The position numbers and the translations under genes were made by a program. Of a stretch of DNA of 64,000 nt, positions 16,117-25,228 are shown in pieces (the stretch's first letter is position 1; every line of letters begins with the position of its first letter). Source of the stretch: Aurantiacibacter sp. D1-12 (GTDB taxonomy: Bacteria > Pseudomonadota > Alphaproteobacteria > Sphingomonadales > Sphingomonadaceae); the NCBI RefSeq assembly GCF_028858515.1, contig NZ_JAPJZJ010000005.1, positions 124,001 to 188,000 of the forward strand. Reading direction: 5' to 3'. The notes beneath the pieces were generated by a model. The model saw only the letters and a program-made list of their open reading frames with translations. It had not been told where the DNA came from and searched no databases.

Positions 16117-17253
16117 ATGAGTGATGTCGTCATTGCGGGCTATGTCCGCTCCCCCTTCACCCTCGCTTACAAAGGTGCGCTGGCGAAGACACGGCCGGAC
16201 GATCTGGCAGCGAACACGATTCGCGGTCTGATCGAAAAGACCGGTGTGAAAGCGGAAGACATTGAAGACATCGTGATGGGCTGCGCTTTCCCCGAAGGTG
16301 AGCAGGGCTTCAACATCGCACGACTCGTTGGCCTGCTGGCTGACCTGCCGCTGGATGTCGGCGGCATCACCATGAACCGTTTCTGCGGTTCCTCGATGAG
16401 CTCGATCCACTACGCCGCTGGCCAGATCGCTATGGGCGCGGGCGAAGTGTTCATCGCTGCCGGCGTTGAAGGCATGAGCCGCGTTCCGATGACAGGCTTC
16501 AACCCGATGCCGAACCCCGAACTTGCCAAGAAGAGCGCCGCCTACCTTGGCATGGGCGACACCGCAGAAAACGTCGCCAAGAAGTACGACATTTCTCGCG
16601 AAGAGCAGGAAGCATTCGCAGTGCGCAGTCAGGAAAAGGCAGCTGCCGCGCTCGAGAAGAATGCGTTTGATGACGAGATTGTCCCGTTCACGCTGCCCGA
16701 CGGCACCGTTGTCGATAAAGACGGCACACCCCGCCCCGGCACGACTGCCGAAGACCTCGCTGGTCTGAAGCTCGCCTTCGACGAAAACGGTACGGTAACC
16801 GCTGGCACGTCCAGTCCGCTGACCGATGGCGCCACCGCCGTGCTGGTCTGCTCGGCTGACTATGCCGCAAAGAACGGCCTCAAGGTCATGGCGAAGATCA
16901 AGAGCATGGCGATTTCCGGCTGCGCGCCTGAAATCATGGGCATTGGCCCCGTCGGCGCGAGCCAGAAGGCGCTCGAGCGTGCTGGCCTGACCATCGACGA
17001 TATGGACGTGATCGAGCTGAACGAAGCCTTCTCCAGCCAGTCGATCGCAACGATCCGCGATCTCGGCGCGAATATGGACAAGATCAATATTGATGGCGGC
17101 GCGATTGCCATCGGCCACCCGCTGGGTGCAACCGGTGCGCGCATCGTGGGCAAGGCAGCCAGCCTGCTCCAGCGTGAAGGCGGCAAGTATTCGCTGAGCA
17201 CCCAGTGCATCGGTGGCGGCCAGGGCATCGCTACGATCCTGGAGGCCGTGTAA
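16117..17253 (+). CDS. fadA: Acetyl-CoA C-acyltransferase (thiolase)
   Basis: 378 residues, slightly short for a thiolase but complete. The acylated cysteine is in NRFCGSSMSS at about residue 90. The C-terminal catalytic elements follow: ELNEAFSSQ, GGAIAIGHPLGATGARI with the active histidine, and QCIGGGQGIA with the second cysteine. It performs the last, thiolytic step of beta-oxidation. First gene of the operon, with 1-bp overlap to the fadN-like gene; an ACC-ATG context with weak SD GGAACC. Expressed divergently from fadD under the palindrome at 16022-16039. Biosynthetic thiolase activity is possible but the gene context favours degradation. Confidence 0.92.
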   Translation: MSDVVIAGYVRSPFTLAYKGALAKTRPDDLAANTIRGLIEKTGVKAEDIEDIVMGCAFPEGEQGFNIARLVGLLADLPLDVGGITMNRFCGSSMSSIHYAAGQIAMGAGEVFIAAGVEGMSRVPMTGFNPMPNPELAKKSAAYLGMGDTAENVAKKYDISREEQEAFAVRSQEKAAAALEKNAFDDEIVPFTLPDGTVVDKDGTPRPGTTAEDLAGLKLAFDENGTVTAGTSSPLTDGATAVLVCSADYAAKNGLKVMAKIKSMAISGCAPEIMGIGPVGASQKALERAGLTIDDMDVIELNEAFSSQSIATIRDLGANMDKINIDGGAIAIGHPLGATGARIVGKAASLLQREGGKYSLSTQCIGGGQGIATILEAV

Positions 17254-19583
17254 TGTCAGACAAGTCCATCAACAAAGTCTGCGTGATCGGCGCCGGCACG
17301 ATGGGTGCTGGCATTGCGGCGCAGGTCGCCAATGCCGGTGTCCCCGTGCTGCTGCTCGATATCGTCCCGAAAGAGGGCGACAATCGTAACGCCGTGGCCG
17401 AAGGTGCCGTGGCGAATATGCTCAAGACGAGCCCCGCGCCGTTCATGAGCAAGCGTGCCGCCAAACTGGTCGAAACCGGCAATATCGAAGATCATCTCGA
17501 CAAGGTTGCCGAGTGCGACTGGATCGTGGAAGCGATTATCGAACGCCTCGACATCAAGCAGGATCTCTACGCCAAGCTGGAAGAAGTCCGCACCGCTGGC
17601 ACGGCCGTATCGTCGAATACCTCGACGATCCCTCTCGCCCAGTTGACCGATGGTCGCTCGGACGCGTTCAAGAACGACTTCCTGATCACCCACTTCTTCA
17701 ATCCGCCGCGCTACATGCGCCTGATTGAAATCGTTGCCGGCCCGCAAAGCGATGCCGCAACCGTTGCGATGGTCAGCGACTTTGTTGATCGCAAGCTCGG
17801 CAAGAGCGTTGTCGATGCCGAGGATTCGCCCGGCTTTATCGCCAACCGCGTCGGCACCTTCTGGATCCAGCAGGCAGTGAACGCTGCTTTCGATCTAGGT
17901 GTGACCGTTGAAGAAGCCGACGAAATCGGTGGCCGCCCGATGGGTGTGCCCAAGACCGGCCTGTTCGGCCTCATTGACCTGATCGGTATCGACCTGATGC
18001 CGCACCTGATGAAGTCGCTCACCAGCACCCTTCCGAAGGACGACTGGTATCAGAAGATCGCGCGCAGCGAGCCTATGATCGAAGCGATGATCGAGGAAGG
18101 CTACACTGGCCGTAAGGGCAAGGGCGGCTTCTATCGCATCAACCGCGAAGGCGGTGGCAAGGTGAAGGAAGCCAAGGACCTGAAGTCCGGCGAGTACCGC
18201 AAGGCCGCTCGTTCCAGCCTCGTGCGTGGATCTGCCGCCAAGGGTGACCTCAAGAAACTGATCTCGCTCAAGGGCAAGGCCGGCGACTACGCCTGGGCCG
18301 TGCTCGGCCCGACGCTCAGCTATGCCGCCAGCATCGTTCCCGAAGCGACCGCAACCGTGGTCGGCGTCGATGATGCGATGAAGCTAGGCTACAACTGGAA
18401 GCGTGGTCCGTTCGAGATGATCGACGCCATTGGCGCCGCACACCTCGTCGAGCGGCTGAAGGAAAGCGACTATCCGGTCCCGCCGATCCTTGAGCAGGTG
18501 GGCGACAATACCTTCTACCGCGTGGAAGACGGGCAGCTGCAGTATTTCGGTACGGATGGTGAATACCACAATGTCGAACGCCCCGAAGGCGTGCTTCTGC
18601 TCGAAGACGTGAAGCGCACGAGTGAGCCGCTGCTCAAGAACGGCTCTGCCGCGCTGTGGGATGTGGGCGACGGTGTTGTCGCGCTCGAATTCACTGGCAA
18701 GATGAACGCGCTCGACGAGCAGGTCATGAAGCTGATCCAGAAGGCGATCCCGCTGGTGAAGTCGGACTACAAGGCGCTGGTCGTTTACAACGAAGGTTCC
18801 AACTTCTCCGCCGGCGCCAACCTTGGCCTCGCCATGTTCGCGATCAACATCGCGGCGTGGAGCGAAGTCGAAAAGTCGGTGCGCGGTGGTCAGACAGCCT
18901 ACAAGGCGCTCAAGTACGCCCCCTTCCCTGTCGTCTCCGCTCCGTTCGGAATGGCACTGGGCGGCGGCTGCGAAATCTGCCTCAACTCCGATGCCATCCA
19001 AGCGCATGCAGAGACCTATATCGGCCTCGTCGAAACCGGTGTGGGCATCATCCCTGGCTGGGGCGGCTGCGGCGAGATGATCTCTCGCTGGCAGGAAAAC
19101 CCGCGCCACCCGAACGGCCCGATGCCTGCAGTATCGAAGTCGTTCGAGACAATCTCGACGGCAACTGTCGCCAAGTCGGCTGCCGAGGCGAAGGAACATG
19201 GTTTCCTGCGTCACAGTGACGGCATTACGATGAACCGTGATCGCCTGCTCTTCGATGCGAAGCAGCGTGCGCTCAGCATGGTTGATGGCTATGAAGCTCC
19301 TGAGAAGCCCGAGTATCGCCTGCCCGGCCCGTCCGGCGCGGCGGCGCTCAAGCTGGCGGTGGAAAGCTTCCACAATCGGGGCATGGCGACCGATCACGAT
19401 GTGACGGTGGCAGAAGAGCTCGCCTACGTACTCACCGGCGGCAATACCGATCCGGTCGAGATCACCACGGAAGCCGACATGCTCAACCTCGAAGTCGAGG
19501 CGTTTATGCGCCTCGTCCGCAATTCCAAGTCGCAGGCCCGTGTCGAGCACATGCTCGAAACCGGCAAGCCGCTGCGCAACTGA
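17253..19583 (+). CDS. fadN: 3-hydroxyacyl-CoA dehydrogenase / enoyl-CoA hydratase, FadN-like order
   Basis: 776 residues. The N-terminal NAD-binding fold has VIGAGTMGAGIAAQVANAG (GAGTMG at 13-18), then the dehydrogenase catalytic region THFFNPPRYMRLIEIV and the dimer domain. The enoyl-CoA hydratase domain is at the C-terminal side, about 465-700, with NFSAGANLGL and the oxyanion segment MALGGGCEICLNSD, then GVGIIPGWGG. This order, dehydrogenase first, is that of Bacillus FadN (about 789 residues) and opposite to E. coli FadB/FadJ. Together with thiolase before it and acyl-CoA dehydrogenase after it the locus looks like a fadN-A-E set in A-N-E order. It begins on the last base of the thiolase stop. 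Confidence 0.88.
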   Translation: MSDKSINKVCVIGAGTMGAGIAAQVANAGVPVLLLDIVPKEGDNRNAVAEGAVANMLKTSPAPFMSKRAAKLVETGNIEDHLDKVAECDWIVEAIIERLDIKQDLYAKLEEVRTAGTAVSSNTSTIPLAQLTDGRSDAFKNDFLITHFFNPPRYMRLIEIVAGPQSDAATVAMVSDFVDRKLGKSVVDAEDSPGFIANRVGTFWIQQAVNAAFDLGVTVEEADEIGGRPMGVPKTGLFGLIDLIGIDLMPHLMKSLTSTLPKDDWYQKIARSEPMIEAMIEEGYTGRKGKGGFYRINREGGGKVKEAKDLKSGEYRKAARSSLVRGSAAKGDLKKLISLKGKAGDYAWAVLGPTLSYAASIVPEATATVVGVDDAMKLGYNWKRGPFEMIDAIGAAHLVERLKESDYPVPPILEQVGDNTFYRVEDGQLQYFGTDGEYHNVERPEGVLLLEDVKRTSEPLLKNGSAALWDVGDGVVALEFTGKMNALDEQVMKLIQKAIPLVKSDYKALVVYNEGSNFSAGANLGLAMFAINIAAWSEVEKSVRGGQTAYKALKYAPFPVVSAPFGMALGGGCEICLNSDAIQAHAETYIGLVETGVGIIPGWGGCGEMISRWQENPRHPNGPMPAVSKSFETISTATVAKSAAEAKEHGFLRHSDGITMNRDRLLFDAKQRALSMVDGYEAPEKPEYRLPGPSGAAALKLAVESFHNRGMATDHDVTVAEELAYVLTGGNTDPVEITTEADMLNLEVEAFMRLVRNSKSQARVEHMLETGKPLRN

Positions 19584-19600
19584 TCCAGGGAGAATAAGAC

Positions 19601-21391
19601 ATGCAAGTCTATGAAGCCCCCATCCGCGACATGCGCTTCGTTCTCGAAGAACTGCACTCTGACGATGGTTTCGGAAATCTCGAAGGGTTCGAGGATTTCG
19701 ATGAAGACATGACAGCGGCTATTCTTGAGGAAGCGAACAAGCTGTGCCGCGACGTGTTGCTGCCATTGAACTGGTCAGGTGATCAGGAAGGTTGCCGCAT
19801 CGAAAACGGCGTCGTCCGCACTCCCAAAGGGTTCCAGGAAGCCTACAAGCAGTTCTGCGAAGGCGGCTGGGCCGGCCTCGCTGTGGATCAGAAATGGGGT
19901 GGCCAGGGCGCACCGCACGCCCTCGCCAAATGCGTCGAGGAAATGAGCTGTTCGACCAACCTCTCTTTCGGTCTCTACCCGGGCCTGACGGGCGGCGCGA
20001 TGGTCGCTCTGGAAGCCTATGGCAGCGAGGATCTGAAGAACTTCTACATGCCCAAGATGGCCAACGGCGAATGGGCGGGCACCATGTGCCTTACCGAAAG
20101 CCACTGCGGCACCGATCTCGGCATGCTGCGCACCAAGGCGGTGCCGCAGGAAGACGGTAGCTTCCTTGTCACCGGCAACAAGATCTTCATCTCGGCCGGT
20201 GACCATGACCTGGCGGACAACATCGTCCACCTCGTCCTTGCTCGCCTGCCTGACGCGCCAGAGGGTGTGAAAGGCATCAGCCTGTTCCTGGTGCCCAAAT
20301 ACCTGCCGAACGACGATGGATCGCTTGGCGATCACAACAATGCCGGCCCCACGGCAATCGAGCACAAGATGGGCCTCAAGGCTTCGGCGACCTGTCAGAT
20401 GAGCTTCGAGGATTCCAAGGGCTGGATCATCGGTGAGCCGAACCGCGGGCTGGAAGCCATGTTTGCGATGATGAACACCGAACGTGTTGCGGTCGGCATC
20501 CAGGGCCTCGGCGTGGGCGAGATCGCCTACCAGAGCGCTGTGTACTACGCGAAGGACCGCCTGCAGGGCCGCTCGCTTTCGGGCGTGAAGAACCCGGACG
20601 GCCCCGCCGATCCGATCATCGTGCACCCGGACGTGCGCCGCATGTTGATGACTATGCGCGCGTATAACGAAGGCTGCCGTTCGGTTGCCGCATGGGTCAG
20701 CCGTGCGCTCGATGCCGAGCATGCCTCGCCCGAGCCCGAAACCCGCGAACGCGCCAAGGATTTCATCGCGCTGATGACGCCGGTGGTGAAGGCGCTCTTC
20801 ACCGATCTCGGTCATGAAAGCGCACATCTTGCGGTGCAGGTCTATGGCGGCCACGGCTACATTCAGGAATCGGGCGTGGAACAGTTCGCGCGCGACGCCC
20901 GTATCGCGATGATCTACGAAGGGACCAACGGCATTCAGGCGCTCGACCTTGTCGGCCGCAAGCTGCCTGACCGGATGGGCCGCAACCTGCGTAGCTTCTT
21001 CCACCCTGTCTCGCAGTTCATCGAAGACAATGGCAGCGATGCAAACATCGGCAAGATGGTCGCCGCGCTTGGCCAGAGCTTTGGCGCGCTGCAACTTTCA
21101 ACCGGCTTCATCGCCCAGAAGGGCCTGAAAGATCCGGAAGAAGCAGGTGCGGCTGCAACCGATTACCTGCGCCTGCTCGGCTTCGTGGCCATGGGTTACT
21201 GCTTTGCAAAGGCAGCCAAGGTCGCTCACGCCAAGCTGGCTGAAGGCACCGGGGATGAGCAGTTCTACAAGAGCAAGCTGATCACCGCGCAGTACTTCTT
21301 CGACCGCCTGCTGCCGCCCGCAACGGCGCAGTTCATGGCGATCAAGAGCGGTAAGGCGAGCATGATGGACATGCCGGAGGACGCGTTTTGA
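19601..21391 (+). CDS. fadE: Acyl-CoA dehydrogenase, FadE type of about 600 residues
   Basis: 596 residues with GGGAGA upstream of the ATG at 19601. The N-terminal region [19 protein letters not shown] is the characteristic opening of the C-terminally extended acyl-CoA dehydrogenase family. The FAD-binding core has [32 protein letters not shown] and the catalytic-base region [39 protein letters not shown]-terminal helical extension of about 120 residues follows. It carries out the first, FAD-dependent step of beta-oxidation and passes electrons to ETF. Its TGA overlaps the TTG start of the next gene by 3 bp, so the two are coupled. Confidence 0.92.
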   Translation: MQVYEAPIRDMRFVLEELHSDDGFGNLEGFEDFDEDMTAAILEEANKLCRDVLLPLNWSGDQEGCRIENGVVRTPKGFQEAYKQFCEGGWAGLAVDQKWGGQGAPHALAKCVEEMSCSTNLSFGLYPGLTGGAMVALEAYGSEDLKNFYMPKMANGEWAGTMCLTESHCGTDLGMLRTKAVPQEDGSFLVTGNKIFISAGDHDLADNIVHLVLARLPDAPEGVKGISLFLVPKYLPNDDGSLGDHNNAGPTAIEHKMGLKASATCQMSFEDSKGWIIGEPNRGLEAMFAMMNTERVAVGIQGLGVGEIAYQSAVYYAKDRLQGRSLSGVKNPDGPADPIIVHPDVRRMLMTMRAYNEGCRSVAAWVSRALDAEHASPEPETRERAKDFIALMTPVVKALFTDLGHESAHLAVQVYGGHGYIQESGVEQFARDARIAMIYEGTNGIQALDLVGRKLPDRMGRNLRSFFHPVSQFIEDNGSDANIGKMVAALGQSFGALQLSTGFIAQKGLKDPEEAGAAATDYLRLLGFVAMGYCFAKAAKVAHAKLAEGTGDEQFYKSKLITAQYFFDRLLPPATAQFMAIKSGKASMMDMPEDAF

Positions 21392-22308
21392 GCGGTCCCA
21401 ACCAGCGCGTCCTAGACTTCAAGGCGCGGTGTCGCATTCCCGCAATTGCGGCACCGATGTTCCTGTGCTCCGGCCCCGATCTCGTGGTGGAGAGCTGCAA
21501 GGCCGGTATCGCCGGGACCTTCCCCGCCCTCAACCAGCGCACCAGCGAAGGTTTCGAGGACTGGCTGAAGGAAATACAGGACAGGCTAGGCGATGATGAC
21601 GCACCCTATGGCGTCAACCTGATCGTCCACCCGTCCAACCCGCGCGTACAAGCCGATCTGGAATTGTGCGTGAAGCACAAGGTGCCGCTGATCATCACAT
21701 CGCTTGGCGCGGTGCCCGATCTGGTGAATGCGGTGCATTCCTATGGCGGCATCGTGTTTCACGACGTGATCAAACGTCGCCACGCCGAAAAGGCCGTGGA
21801 AGCGGGTGTCGATGGCATCATCGCCGTGGCAGCCGGTGCCGGTGGCCACGCCGGAACCTTCAGCCCCTTCGCACTCGTCAGCGAAATCCGCGAGTTCTAC
21901 GACGGCGCAATCGCCCTTTCGGGTTGTATGACCCACGGCGGCCATGTCCTCGCCGCAGAAGCTATGGGGGCGGACTTCGGCTATATCGGCAGCCACTTCA
22001 TCGCCGCGCAGGAAAGCATGGCAGTGCAGGGTCAGAAGGACATGATGATGGAATGCAGTGCGCAGGACATCACCTACACCGACAAGGTCACAGGCGTTGG
22101 TGCAAACTTCCTCACCCCCAGCCTTGAAGCGGCCAGCATCGAGCATGCGCCGGGTGAAATGTCGCTCAACGAAGAAGCCAAGGCGTGGAAGACCATCTGG
22201 TCTGCCGGCCATGGCGTCGGCGCGACGAAGGAGAGCTTGCCAGCCAAGGCCATCTGTGAGCAACTGATTGCCGAGTATGACGCTGCCAAAGCCAATATCT
22301 GCGGGTAA
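21388..22308 (+). CDS. Nitronate monooxygenase-family FMN enzyme
   Basis: 306 residues from a TTG at 21388 that overlaps the fadE stop. The family barrel begins with CRIPAIAAPMFLCSGPDLV, has the FMN-site GYGVNL-like PYGVNLIVHPSN segment, VDGIIAVAAGAGGHAG with the conserved catalytic-histidine region, and GADFGYIGSHFIAAQE near the end. Members oxidise nitronates to carbonyls; related FMN proteins are enoyl-ACP reductases (FabK) or 2-nitropropane dioxygenases. The tight coupling to fatty acid oxidation genes suggests an accessory role in lipid turnover, for example with unusual acyl-CoAs, but that is inference. The operon seems to end here. Confidence 0.82.
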   Translation: MSGPNQRVLDFKARCRIPAIAAPMFLCSGPDLVVESCKAGIAGTFPALNQRTSEGFEDWLKEIQDRLGDDDAPYGVNLIVHPSNPRVQADLELCVKHKVPLIITSLGAVPDLVNAVHSYGGIVFHDVIKRRHAEKAVEAGVDGIIAVAAGAGGHAGTFSPFALVSEIREFYDGAIALSGCMTHGGHVLAAEAMGADFGYIGSHFIAAQESMAVQGQKDMMMECSAQDITYTDKVTGVGANFLTPSLEAASIEHAPGEMSLNEEAKAWKTIWSAGHGVGATKESLPAKAICEQLIAEYDAAKANICG

Positions 22309-22341
22309 TTTATCCCACATTCCAATGCGGTGGCCGTTGCG

Positions 22342-23409
22342 ATGAGCGATAGCCACCGCATTTGCGTTTCCCCCCGCATCAACGCGATCGGCACTGCGGT
22401 GCCCCTTTGCGATGTGCATGCGCGTTACACCGCATGGGCAGAAAGGCAGCTGGACAAGCGCAGCGCAGCGATCTTTGCGCGGATGGAGCAGCGCGGCGGC
22501 ATCGCGCACCGTTATTCGGTACTCACAGGCGCAGATGCAGCGATGGATTTCGGCAGTTTCTACATGGGTGATGAACAGCCCGGCACCGCGGCGCGGATGG
22601 CCCGCTATGCCGAAGCTGCGCCCGGCCTTGCGCTGGAAGCGATATCGCGGCTGCCTTCGCTCGACGGCGTGACGCATCTGGTGGTGGCAAGCTGCACCGG
22701 CTTCATGGCCCCCGGACTCGATCAGGTGATCTCGCGCAAGCTGGGCCTTGCGGCCAATGTCGAGCGTGTCAGCATCGGCTTCATGGGCTGTTATGCGGGG
22801 GTCACTCTGCTCCGCACGGCGGCGCATATCGTGCGATCACAGCCCGACGCAAAGGTGTTAGCGGTCTCTGTCGAACTCTGCTCATTGCACTTGCAAGCGA
22901 CAGACGATCTCGAAAGCCTGCTGGCCATGGGGCAATTTTCCGACGGCGCCGCCGCCGTTCTGGTGAGCGCCAATGGCGAAGGGCTGGCGTTGGGTGAAGG
23001 CATTTCCGCCGCTCTGGAAGAGAGTGAGGAGCTCATCACATGGACCGTGGGCGATACGGGGTTTGCCATGCACCTGTCGGGCGCAGTGCCCGGGCGGCTG
23101 GCTGATGCGCTGGACGATCCGGACCTGCAGCAGACCATTAATGGAGATGCACCTCCACAGGCCTGGGCGGTCCACCCCGGCGGTCGATCGGTATTGGATG
23201 CGGTGGAGCGAGGACTGGCATTGCCGGCAGATGCACTCTCGGCATCACGCAGCGTTCTCAATGATTGTGGCAACATGTCCTCTGCCACCGTGCTGTTTGT
23301 GCTCCAGCGTCTGATGGAACAGAAACCGGCAAACGGTATCGCGCTGGCCTTCGGGCCGGGGCTGGCGATGGAAGGCGTTCGTTTTGGCTGGGAGAGCGCC
23401 GATGCTTGA
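22342..23409 (+). CDS. Type III polyketide synthase
   Basis: 355 residues from the ATG at 22342 (a GTG at 22330 is less likely). The chalcone-synthase-fold triad is present: Cys118 in VVASCTGFMAPGLD, His278 in AVHPGGRS and Asn311 in NDCGNMSSAT. Such enzymes extend an acyl-CoA starter with malonyl-CoA; bacterial homologues beside a methyltransferase and a flavoprotein make long-chain alkylresorcinols, alkylpyrones or derived quinones, as in the Streptomyces srs and Bacillus bps loci. The gene follows the fad operon by 33 bp and may share its transcript. The downstream methyltransferase starts inside its last codons. Starter length and ring type cannot be predicted by eye. Confidence 0.9.
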   Translation: MSDSHRICVSPRINAIGTAVPLCDVHARYTAWAERQLDKRSAAIFARMEQRGGIAHRYSVLTGADAAMDFGSFYMGDEQPGTAARMARYAEAAPGLALEAISRLPSLDGVTHLVVASCTGFMAPGLDQVISRKLGLAANVERVSIGFMGCYAGVTLLRTAAHIVRSQPDAKVLAVSVELCSLHLQATDDLESLLAMGQFSDGAAAVLVSANGEGLALGEGISAALEESEELITWTVGDTGFAMHLSGAVPGRLADALDDPDLQQTINGDAPPQAWAVHPGGRSVLDAVERGLALPADALSASRSVLNDCGNMSSATVLFVLQRLMEQKPANGIALAFGPGLAMEGVRFGWESADA

Positions 23410-24088
23410 GAAGCGTCTCGAAACCGAAGAATTGATGGACGATCCGAACCTGCCGGAAGAGACCTACCACGAAGTGCTGGCCGATCTGGCTAAGGTCAAT
23501 CGTGTGACCATGGCTTACCGCCCTACCCTGCAATTCCTTGAGCGTGCTGTCGGGAACCGGAAAAGCTTCAAGCTGCTCGATGTGGGTTATGGCCAAGGTG
23601 ATATGCTGCGCGAAATTGCCAAATGGGCCAAGGCGCGTGGGATCGAGGCAGAGCTGGTTGGTGTCGACCTCAATCCGCGCAGCGAAGCGGCGGCCAAGGC
23701 GGCAACACCGCGCGATCTGCCCATCACCTATCGCACCGGCGACTATGCGGACCTGATAGACAATCGTTGGGATGTCGTGATCTCCAGTCTGGTCGCGCAC
23801 CATATGAGCCATGACGAGCTGGTGCTCTTCCTGCGCTTCATGGAGGCCGAGGCACGGGCGGGCTGGTTCATCAACGACCTGAACCGCCATGCGCTGAGTC
23901 ATGCAGGCTATCCGGTACTGGCCACCCTCGCCCGCTGGCATCCCATTGTCCGCGCCGATGGCCGCACTTCCATCGCCCGATCTTACCGCCCGGATGAATG
24001 GCAGGCACTTCTAACTGAAGCGGGAGTAACGGGTGCCGAGGTCCAACGCGTATTCCCCTTCCGCCTATGCGTTTCGCGCATCCGCTGA
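23402..24088 (+). CDS. SAM-dependent methyltransferase of the polyketide operon
   Basis: 228 residues from the ATG at 23402, overlapping the PKS stop by 8 bp. The class I methyltransferase fold is shown by LLDVGYGQGDMLREIA (a GxGxG variant), ELVGVDLNPRSEAAA and the DVVISSLVAHHMSHDELV segment, which resembles UbiE/COQ5 and related enzymes. Its position between a type III PKS and a flavoprotein suggests methylation of the polyketide ring or hydroxyl, as SrsB does in Streptomyces phenolic lipids. The following gene starts 22 bp before its stop. Function within the pathway is inferred from context. Confidence 0.82.
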   Translation: MLEKRLETEELMDDPNLPEETYHEVLADLAKVNRVTMAYRPTLQFLERAVGNRKSFKLLDVGYGQGDMLREIAKWAKARGIEAELVGVDLNPRSEAAAKAATPRDLPITYRTGDYADLIDNRWDVVISSLVAHHMSHDELVLFLRFMEAEARAGWFINDLNRHALSHAGYPVLATLARWHPIVRADGRTSIARSYRPDEWQALLTEAGVTGAEVQRVFPFRLCVSRIR

Positions 24089-25167
24089 TCATCGGTGCCG
24101 GCCCCGCAGGCTGTGCGGCGGCGATTGCCTTGCGACAGCTTGGCGCGGACTGCACGCTGATCGAGCACCATCAGGAGGTCGGCGATCCTCTGTGTGGAGG
24201 CTTCCTGAGTTGGCGCACCGCCGAGCAACTTGGCGTATTGGGTGTGGACTTGGCGAAACTGGGTGCACACCGCGTGAACAAGCTGCGCCTTTTCGCTGCG
24301 GGCCTCACGGCAGAGCTTGACCTTCCCCAGCAGGCATTCGGCCTCAGCCGCCACGCGCTGGACACCGAAATGCGCCGCGTTGCACTGGCACAGGGCGCAG
24401 AGATCCTCTTCGACAGCATTCGGGGCTTCGACAAGAATCGCGCCAAGGGCCGTCGCGACAATTACGATGCGCCCGCGCTGTTCCTCGCGGCGGGCAAGCA
24501 TGATGTGCCTAGGGCCGGACGCCCGCGCAACGCGAAGGATACGACGGCGGGATTGCGATTGCGGCTGCCAAGCTCGCCTGAGCGGGACGCCCTTTTAGGC
24601 GGCGTCATTGAGCTGCACCTGTTTAAGGGCTGCTACGTCGGGATTGTCCTGCAGGAGCATGGATCGGCCAATGTGTGTCTCGCGGTGCGCAAGCCGGCGC
24701 TCACGACAGCCGGTGGCTCACCCGTGCAGTTGTTCGGGCAGCTGGCAGAGCAAAGCCCCGTCCTTGCGCAGCGCCTTGGCAGCGATTGGAAAGGGACCAA
24801 AATCGATGCCATCGGCTCCGTCCCTTATGGTTATATCTGCCACGAAACGCGTGAGGACCTGTATCGCTTGGGCGATCAGGCAGCGGTTATCCCCTCGCTC
24901 GCCGGTGAGGGCAATTCCATAGCCGTGGCCAGCGGCGTGGCGGCAGCCGAAGCCTTTGTGCACGGCGTGGACGCGTCGGCGTTCCAGCGTCAGTTCGCCA
25001 AGCGCGCACAGCGTCCTGTCTGCCTCGCCTCGGTCATGTGGCACACGGCTGAACACCCTATCGGCGCACGCATTGCCCTCACACTCGCCCGTCTGGCACC
25101 GGGAATTATCGCCAATTTCGCCGACTGGGCGCGCATTCCGCCTTCGACTCCACTTGCACGGCCATAG
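24067..25167 (+). CDS. FAD-dependent oxidoreductase of the polyketide operon
   Basis: 366 residues. HPLIIGAGPAGCAAAIALRQLGADCTLIE is a Rossmann FAD-binding fold with GxGxxG. YRLGDQAAVIPSLAGEGNSIAVASGVAAAE is the second FAD-contact block of the geranylgeranyl reductase and aromatic hydroxylase group. It lacks a cleaved signal peptide and has a short hydrophobic C-terminal stretch. In the Streptomyces srs cluster a flavoprotein hydroxylates the methylated resorcinol to a quinol that oxidises to a benzoquinone; the order PKS, methyltransferase, flavoprotein is the same here. Alternatively it could reduce lipid double bonds. It overlaps the methyltransferase gene by 22 bp. The operon ends before icd. 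Confidence 0.8.
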   Translation: MRFAHPLIIGAGPAGCAAAIALRQLGADCTLIEHHQEVGDPLCGGFLSWRTAEQLGVLGVDLAKLGAHRVNKLRLFAAGLTAELDLPQQAFGLSRHALDTEMRRVALAQGAEILFDSIRGFDKNRAKGRRDNYDAPALFLAAGKHDVPRAGRPRNAKDTTAGLRLRLPSSPERDALLGGVIELHLFKGCYVGIVLQEHGSANVCLAVRKPALTTAGGSPVQLFGQLAEQSPVLAQRLGSDWKGTKIDAIGSVPYGYICHETREDLYRLGDQAAVIPSLAGEGNSIAVASGVAAAEAFVHGVDASAFQRQFAKRAQRPVCLASVMWHTAEHPIGARIALTLARLAPGIIANFADWARIPPSTPLARP

Positions 25168-25228
25168 GGGTCTGCTAACAGGCGGCCAACTTCACACACA
25201 TTCTGGTTGAGAGAACAGGGAAAACCCC

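Noticed and set aside
18384-19550. 388-residue minus-strand frame under the FadN-like gene
   Set aside because: Antisense shadow in a high-GC gene; composition typical of reverse-frame translation.
22330-22341. GTG start of the type III PKS
   Set aside because: No ribosome site; ATG 22342 gives the normal N-terminus.
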